From: Minisyncoccota bacterium
Lineage (GTDB): Bacteria > Patescibacteriota > Minisyncoccia > Minisyncoccales > UBA5738
NCBI GenBank assembly: GCA_025453415.1
Contig: JALOQL010000028.1
Location: 1-10,108, forward strand
DNA: 10,108 nucleotides
Direction of reading: 5' to 3'
The notes beneath the pieces are model-generated. The model worked only from the letters and a program-made list of their open reading frames with translations, had not been told where the DNA came from and did not search any database. Numbering within the stretch: the stretch's first letter is position 1; each line of letters opens with the position of its first letter. A program made the position numbers and the translations under genes. Shown here piece by piece: positions 6,166 through 10,108 of the stretch.

Positions 6166-6319
6166 TTATTTACGGGATTCTTTTTTTGGCGAAGCCACGT
6201 AATTTTTTGACTTTTTTGTTGCGAGTTATTCTTGAATCGGAGGTTTCAGTTTGTGGTTTTTATGCCGGCCGAAAAAGTCAAAAAATTACGAAATCCAAAA
6301 AAAGAATCCCGTAAATAAT
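6165..6319. repeat. 155-bp nested inverted repeat after ftsZ
   Basis: The outer arms 6165-6189 and 6295-6319 are perfectly complementary over 25 bp. After a small asymmetric internal loop (8 and 4 nt), inner arms 6198-6216 and 6272-6290 pair perfectly over 19 bp. The centre is a loop of about 55 nt without clear pairing. A T6 tract follows the 3' arm (6321-6326), so as RNA it can act as a strong terminator for ftsZ. With 6320-6550 it makes up the 385-nt gene-free stretch between ftsZ and nrdD. Its arms differ in sequence from those of the 116-bp element before ftsZ. Confidence 0.85.
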
Positions 6320-6344
6320 CTTTTTTAGAAGTTTGGAACGGGAT

Positions 6345-6372
6345 TTGACGGGAAATTTTGAGGAGGTACAAT
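6345..6372 (+). promoter_or_regulatory. Probable promoter of nrdD
   Basis: TTGACG (6345-6350) and TACAAT (6367-6372) each match 5 of 6 consensus bases, with a 16-bp spacer. This is the most classical -35/-10 pair in the window. It lies just after the ftsZ terminator-like repeat and implies a transcript start near 6379, with a leader of about 170 nt before the nrdD ATG. Confidence 0.5.
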
Positions 6373-6378
6373 ACATTA

Positions 6379-6550
6379 TTGCAGTGTTGGTTTCGAAGGT
6401 TATAGCGGTTCGGTTTTCAATATCTCCAAAACCGATTTATGGCCAACATAGATCGGGTTTGAAATCGCTTTGGTGGCAAGTGCGGTACCAAAGGGCCATT
6501 TTTAGTTTAAAACGCATAAATCATAAAAGGTGCAAAAAAGCCGCAAAATT
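6379..6550 (+). promoter_or_regulatory. Structured 5' leader of nrdD, possible attenuator
   Basis: No gene is credible in this leader. TCGGTTTT (6410-6417) pairs with AAAACCGA (6428-6435). ATGGCC (6439-6444) pairs with GGCCAT (6494-6499) and encloses the hairpin CTTTGGT/ACCAAAG (6468-6474 with 6487-6493); a T5 tract (6499-6503) follows at once. GTTGG (6386-6390) could instead pair with CCAAC (6443-6447), which would disrupt the ATGGCC helix. That is the logic of a terminator/antiterminator, but I recognise no known riboswitch and no NrdR box. The proposal rests on inspection only. Confidence 0.35.
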
Positions 6551-8665
6551 ATGGAGAACAGAATCACAAAAGTGCAAAAAAGGGACGGCCGGATCGTTGA
6601 TTTCGATTTTGAGCGCGTCATTAATGCGATTTTCAAGGCGCTGACCGCGACCGGGCAGGGCGACGAGCCGAAGGCCAAAAAGATCGGCGACGATGTTCTA
6701 AAGATCTTCAACCGGAGATTCAAGAACGACGGGATCCCCAGCGTGGAACAGATCCAGGATATCATCGAAGAGGTTTTGATCATGGACGGCCTGGTGGATA
6801 CGGCCAAATCCTATATCCTTTACCGCGAACAGCGCCGGCGCATCCGCGAGGCGGCGGTGGCCACCGATGAAGCGGTGGAGAAGGTTGACCAGTATCTGGA
6901 AAAATTGGATTGGGAGGTCCAGGAGAATGCCAACATGGCTTTTTCGCTGCAAGGGCTCAATCATTACGGCGTGTCCTATATCGTCAAAAGGTATTGGCTG
7001 AACAAGATCTATCCCAAGGAGATTCGTGAGGCCAACGAATCGGGTGATTTCCATTTGCATAATCTCGACTCGCTGGCGCCTTATTGCTCCGGCTGGGACC
7101 TGTATGATTTTCTGAAGCGCGGGTTTGGCGGTGTGATCGGCAAGCTTGAGTCCAAGCCGCCCAAGCATTTCCGCAGCGTGCTGGGACAGGCGGTGAACTT
7201 CATTTACACTTTGTCGGGCGAGGTGGCGGGCGCGGTTTCTTTTTCCAATTTCGATACTTTGGTGGCGCCGTTCATTCGCTACGATGGTTTGAGTTACGCG
7301 CAGGTGAAGCAGGCGATGCAGGAGTTTTTGTTCAATATGGCCACGCCCACGCGCGTCGGTTTCCAGTGCCCGTTTTCCAACGTGACGCTGGACCTGACGC
7401 CGTCGCCGTCATTTGCCAAGCAGCCGGTGATCATCGGCGGCGAGCCGCAAAACGAAGTCTATGGCGATTTCCAGGAGGAGATGAACATGTTCAACAAAGC
7501 GTTCTACGAGGTGATGCTAGAGGGCGACAAGAACCAGCGCGTTTTTACTTTCCCGATCCCGACGGTGAGCATTACCAAAAATTTCGACTGGGATAACCCG
7601 AACCTCGAGCCGATGTGGGAGGCGACCGCCAAGTACGGCATCAACTACTTTACCAATTATATCAATTCGGACATGAATCCCGAGGACGTGCGCTCGATGT
7701 GCTGCCGCTTGCGCCTTGACTTGGCCGAATTGCATAACCGTGGCGGCGGCTTGTTCGGCGCGGGCGCCCTGACCGGTTCGATCGGTGTGGTAACGATGAA
7801 CATGCCCCGCATCGGTTATCTTTCCAAAACCAAAAAGGAATTCTTTGAACGTTTGGGCCATTTGATGGATTTGGCCAAGGAAAGCCTTGAGCTGAAGCGC
7901 AAAGTAATCGAAAATTACATCGAAAAAGGCTTGTATCCCTATTCGCGGTATTATCTTTCCAACGTCAAGAAAGCCCGGGGGGCCTACTATGGCAACCATT
8001 TTTCCACGATCGGCTTGAGCGGGATGAACGAGATGCTGACGAATTTCCTGGGCGAGAACATTGCCTCGCACAAGGGAAGAGTGTTTGCCCTGGAAGTGAT
8101 GAATTTCATGCGCGACCGGATGGTCGAGTACCAGCGCGAGACCGGCAACATCTACAATCTTGAGGCGACGCCGGCCGAATCAACGTCCTATCGCCTTTGT
8201 TTGAAGGACAAGGCCAAGTATCCGGACATTGCCACCGCGGGGACGAAGAAGAACCCCTATTACACCAATTCTTCGCAGTTGCCGGTCAATTACACCGACG
8301 ATGTGTTCGAGGCGCTCAAGCTCCAGGACGATATCCAATGCCGGTATAACGGCGGCACGGTTCAGCATCTGTTCCTGGGCGAGAGGTTGAGCGATACGCA
8401 AAGCGTTAAGGCTCTGGTGAAAAAGATCTTCGAGAAATTTCGCTTGCCCTACATCACTTTGACGCCCACGTTCTCGATCTGTCCGACGCATGGCTATCTG
8501 GAAGGGGAGCATTTCCATTGCCCCAAGTGTACGATCGAACAGCCTTGCGAAGTTTATACTCGCGTGGTGGGATATCTGCGGCCGGTCGGGCAATTCAATA
8601 CGGGAAAGCAGCAAGAATACAAGGATCGTAAGGAATACAAGGTCAAAAAAGAAGCTTTGACCTAG
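6551..8665 (+). CDS. nrdD: Anaerobic (class III) ribonucleoside-triphosphate reductase NrdD
   Basis: This oxygen-sensitive glycyl-radical enzyme reduces ribonucleoside triphosphates to deoxyribonucleotides in the cytoplasm; 704 aa from the ATG at 6551. Residues about 2-95 form an ATP-cone allosteric domain (ITKVQKRDGRIVDFDFERV onward). The catalytic barrel has the thiyl-radical cysteine in FQCPFSNVTLD (Cys273) and the late block NLEATPAESTSYRL. The C-terminus has a metal-binding knuckle, CPTH (644-647) and CPKC (657-660), then the glycyl-radical loop RVVGYLRPVGQFNTGKQ with Gly674. The first zinc half-site uses His in place of the second Cys. An in-frame GTG at 6530 would add seven residues; I prefer 6551, although no clear Shine-Dalgarno precedes either. 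The activase gene is two genes downstream. Its presence implies that the cell can make DNA precursors without oxygen. Confidence 0.96.
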   Translation: MENRITKVQKRDGRIVDFDFERVINAIFKALTATGQGDEPKAKKIGDDVLKIFNRRFKNDGIPSVEQIQDIIEEVLIMDGLVDTAKSYILYREQRRRIREAAVATDEAVEKVDQYLEKLDWEVQENANMAFSLQGLNHYGVSYIVKRYWLNKIYPKEIREANESGDFHLHNLDSLAPYCSGWDLYDFLKRGFGGVIGKLESKPPKHFRSVLGQAVNFIYTLSGEVAGAVSFSNFDTLVAPFIRYDGLSYAQVKQAMQEFLFNMATPTRVGFQCPFSNVTLDLTPSPSFAKQPVIIGGEPQNEVYGDFQEEMNMFNKAFYEVMLEGDKNQRVFTFPIPTVSITKNFDWDNPNLEPMWEATAKYGINYFTNYINSDMNPEDVRSMCCRLRLDLAELHNRGGGLFGAGALTGSIGVVTMNMPRIGYLSKTKKEFFERLGHLMDLAKESLELKRKVIENYIEKGLYPYSRYYLSNVKKARGAYYGNHFSTIGLSGMNEMLTNFLGENIASHKGRVFALEVMNFMRDRMVEYQRETGNIYNLEATPAESTSYRLCLKDKAKYPDIATAGTKKNPYYTNSSQLPVNYTDDVFEALKLQDDIQCRYNGGTVQHLFLGERLSDTQSVKALVKKIFEKFRLPYITLTPTFSICPTHGYLEGEHFHCPKCTIEQPCEVYTRVVGYLRPVGQFNTGKQQEYKDRKEYKVKKEALT

Positions 8666-8683
8666 GAAGATTTTCGAATCAAA

Positions 8684-8711
8684 AAATTCCCGGCTCAACC
8701 GCCGGGAATTT
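8684..8711 (+). terminator. Perfect GC-rich hairpin after nrdD
   Basis: AAATTCCCGGC (8684-8694) and GCCGGGAATTT (8701-8711) pair perfectly over 11 bp around a 6-nt loop (TCAACC). It lies 18 nt past the nrdD stop. No T tract follows, only the last T of the stem, so on the + strand it may be a weak terminator or a hairpin that protects the 3' end of the nrdD mRNA. The next gene starts 14 nt later. Confidence 0.6.
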
Positions 8712-8725
8712 GCTAAACGCAAGTA

Positions 8726-9862
8726 ATGGCCAATAACGCGCAAAACATCCGTTCGCTGGATTTCGGGCAAAGATATTTCAAACATTTGTCGCCGCAAGTC
8801 GCGGATGTTTTGAGTTTGCTCCAGGGGGAAGAAAGGATTGCTTTCAAAGGTGGAATCGCCAAGCTTTGTCTGATGGCCGCCATGATCGAGCACGAAAATC
8901 TGAAAGACATGAAACGCTGGCGTCTGGAACAGAGGATCAACGACATCGATCTGGTTTTCATCTTCCCGTCCGGACAGGACGATTTGAAGGAAATGATCCT
9001 GGAAAAATTCGAAAGGACCAAGAATATTCTGTTGTCGCGCAATATTTATCTCGATCCAAGGGATGTCGACATCATAGAAGACGTCAATTTGGAAAAGGCG
9101 TTGGCAAGGATCCTGGGATCCGACGATCTGACGATCAACGAAGTGGCGCTGATATTCGTGGCCGGGAAGTGGCGGTTGTTCTATTCGGATCTGGCCCTGG
9201 ACCACACGGTGCGCGGTATCGGAATGATCGCCAAACCAAAAACCACCAACATTCATTACGACGCGGGCCGGATATATTTTTCGCCGCTAGGGGTGGTGCG
9301 GCTGATCAAGTTCCTGGCGTCGTGCAAGGTGCAAAAGATCTGCCTGCCCAAATGGCGTTTGGGGCTGCTTTTCGATAATTACCAAAAGAAGGTTAAAGCC
9401 GGTCAGATGCCGCAAAACGCCCCATTGGGGTTCTATTCGCTGGTGCTGATGAAAAATTATTTCGGCAACGACGAACTAGCGCAAAAGAAGGCCATGGTGG
9501 TTTTATATGACCTGGGTCTTACCGATATGCTTGATCCGGAGTTATACGTGCGGCAGCAGGAGGCGATCTTTGCCGACGCGCACAAGGAATTCGCGCTCAA
9601 AGAGTTTACCATGGAAGAAATCGTCGACAAATATATCGAAAACCGGTCAAAGAGGGAGGCGGCCGCCAAGGAGCGGCAGGCGACGAGGGCGAATTGCGCC
9701 CATGAGTTCGAGGCGGTTCCCTGCGAACTTTGCGGTCAAAACAAGTGCGAGATCCGTTACTGCCAAAAATGCGGCAAGAACCAGAATGCGCAGCCGTTGC
9801 CGTGCACTTTGCGGATGTGGCAGGGGGTATGCGACCCCAAAGACTTTTATTCGCTGAAGTGA
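8726..9862 (+). CDS. Uncharacterised protein: nucleotidyltransferase-like N-terminus, Cys-rich C-terminus
   Basis: I cannot name this 378-aa protein. Near the N-terminus it has FKGGIAKL (Gly42-Gly43), followed 29 residues later by RINDIDLVFIF (Asp73, Asp75). This Gly-Gly ... D-x-D arrangement is what the polymerase-beta nucleotidyltransferase fold shows, and KGG ... R-x-x-DIDL recalls AbiEii-type enzymes; a third acidic residue is not obvious. The middle (about 200-310) looks helical and without motifs. The C-terminal part after a basic helix (KREAAAKERQATRAN) has eight cysteines: Cys324, 333, 336, 341, 346, 349, 360 and 369, including CELC and CQKC, as in a zinc ribbon or double zinc knuckle. 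There is no signal peptide or membrane helix, so it is probably cytoplasmic. It sits between nrdD and nrdG, which hints at co-expression with dNTP synthesis but proves nothing. The ATG at 8726 lacks a Shine-Dalgarno. Confidence 0.85.
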   Translation: MANNAQNIRSLDFGQRYFKHLSPQVADVLSLLQGEERIAFKGGIAKLCLMAAMIEHENLKDMKRWRLEQRINDIDLVFIFPSGQDDLKEMILEKFERTKNILLSRNIYLDPRDVDIIEDVNLEKALARILGSDDLTINEVALIFVAGKWRLFYSDLALDHTVRGIGMIAKPKTTNIHYDAGRIYFSPLGVVRLIKFLASCKVQKICLPKWRLGLLFDNYQKKVKAGQMPQNAPLGFYSLVLMKNYFGNDELAQKKAMVVLYDLGLTDMLDPELYVRQQEAIFADAHKEFALKEFTMEEIVDKYIENRSKREAAAKERQATRANCAHEFEAVPCELCGQNKCEIRYCQKCGKNQNAQPLPCTLRMWQGVCDPKDFYSLK

Positions 9863-9886
9863 GGGAATGGCAATATTAAATCTTGG

Positions 9887-9974
9887 AAACGATTTATGCC
9901 GCACGCAATCCCGCTGCTGCGGGATTGCTCAGTGCGGCCGCCGGTCGCGTCCGCAACGGCAGCACAAATCGTTT
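9887..9974 (+). other. 88-nt three-way-junction element upstream of nrdG
   Basis: The closing helix pairs AAACGATTT (9887-9895) with AAATCGTTT (9966-9974) and continues with TGC/GCA (9897-9899 with 9962-9964). A second helix pairs CGCAC (9900-9904) with GTGCG (9932-9936) and GCAATCCCGC (9905-9914) with GCGGGATTGC (9919-9928), with a TGCT loop and a TCA bulge. A third, weaker helix pairs GCCG (9937-9940) with CGGC (9957-9960) and CGG with CCG inside. Almost no base is left unpaired at the junction. It occupies most of the 146-nt spacer and ends 18 nt before the nrdG Shine-Dalgarno. It could be a cis-acting leader, a small RNA or a palindromic repeat; I recognise no known class. Confidence 0.6.
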
Positions 9975-9992
9975 TCAGCGATTAATTTCGCC

Positions 9993-10000
9993 GGGGGAGG
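9993..10000 (+). promoter_or_regulatory. Strong Shine-Dalgarno of nrdG
   Basis: GGGGGAGG ends 8 nt before the ATG at 10009. It is the only textbook ribosome-binding site in the window and fixes the nrdG start; most other genes here lack one. Confidence 0.8.
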
Positions 10001-10008
10001 TTAGAATT

Positions 10009-10108
10009 ATGAAAATTTGTTATCTGCAAAAAACGACTCTGATCGATTATCCCGGGCATGTGGCGGCCACGGTGTTTTTGGCCGGATGCAATTTTCGCTG
10101 TCCATGGT
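10009..10108 (+). CDS. nrdG: Anaerobic ribonucleotide reductase activating protein, radical SAM (3' partial)
   Basis: Only the first 33 codons are in the window. They read MKICYLQKTTLIDYPGHVAA and continue to FLAGCNFRCPW, with Cys27 and Cys31. The next codon begins with T, which fits the third Cys of the CxxxCxxC radical-SAM motif that binds the 4Fe-4S cluster. The LIDYPG ... GCNFRCPW pattern matches the NrdG2 type of activase, which uses S-adenosylmethionine to make the glycyl radical on NrdD. Position downstream of nrdD supports this. A related glycyl-radical activase cannot be excluded from so short a piece. Confidence 0.88.
   Translation, partial: MKICYLQKTTLIDYPGHVAATVFLAGCNFRCPW

Noticed and set aside
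6333..6644. 103-codon + strand ORF between ftsZ and nrdD
   Set aside because: It starts before the probable nrdD promoter, overlaps the nrdD start by about 90 nt in another frame, has no ribosome-binding site, and its sequence shows no domain or FtsZ-tail-like peptide.
8742..8811. 10-bp inverted repeat AAAACATCCG / CGGATGTTTT inside the gene after nrdD
   Set aside because: The arms are 50 bp apart within coding sequence, with no nested pairing; a match this short is expected by chance at this scale.
8180..9256. 358-codon - strand ORF across the end of nrdD and the next gene
   Set aside because: It runs antisense through the conserved NrdD C-terminus and through the hairpin between the genes, and its product has no recognisable domain.
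9887..9974. Integron attC site or tRNA-like gene
   Set aside because: The ends lack the RYYYAAC/GTTRRRY core pair of attC, and there is no anticodon arm, T-loop or CCA-type acceptor stem of a tRNA.
1..10108. CRISPR array, insertion sequence transposase, rRNA or tRNA gene
   Set aside because: I saw no regularly spaced direct repeats, no transposase-like protein and no rRNA or tRNA signature on either strand.

Overview
The window looks like chromosomal housekeeping DNA of a bacterium with a small, compact genome and moderate GC content. It uses the standard genetic code: TAA, TAG and TGA all close credible genes. My best guess is Patescibacteria (Candidate Phyla Radiation, Parcubacteria-like). 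The clues are a short FtsZ without a tail beside a divergent FtsA, an anaerobic class III ribonucleotide reductase with a NrdG2-type activase, several anchored extracytoplasmic proteins of unknown function, near-leaderless genes behind TGnTAAAAT extended -10 boxes, and AT-rich palindromes in the spacers. This placement is an inference; there is no rRNA or marker set here to prove it. All convincing genes are on the + strand.

Region 1 (1-3200) is a cluster of three envelope proteins sharing one module. The module begins with a Y-G-[FI]-E-[FI]-x-Y-P signature and ends with I/V-L-[SL]-T-[LF]-K-[FL], as in PsbP-like domains. Gene 1 (5' truncated by the window) carries an extra WGCGTSC domain, gene 2 an extra beta-rich C-terminal domain, and gene 3 only the module. 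A 61-codon ORF between genes 1 and 2 looks like another C-terminal domain cut off from its parent, possibly by a frameshift at the end of gene 1. Genes 2 and 3 have their own extended -10 promoters, and these show that the longest possible ORF starts are wrong.

Region 2 (3204-6165) holds ybeY (rRNA maturation), ftsA and ftsZ (cell division). FtsA keeps its C-terminal membrane helix but has a degenerate phosphate-2 motif. FtsZ stops at the end of its folded core and lacks the C-terminal peptide that FtsA normally binds.

Region 3 (6345-10108) is an anaerobic deoxyribonucleotide-synthesis locus. It contains a probable promoter and structured leader, nrdD, a 378-aa protein with a nucleotidyltransferase-like N-terminus and a Cys-rich C-terminus (function unknown), a structured spacer, and the start of nrdG.

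Most spacers hold a nested inverted repeat. The largest are 116 bp (ftsA-ftsZ), 155 bp (after ftsZ) and 88 bp (before nrdG); the first and third fold on paper as three-way junctions. These elements, the altered FtsA/FtsZ pair and the protein between nrdD and nrdG are the parts most worth a second look.
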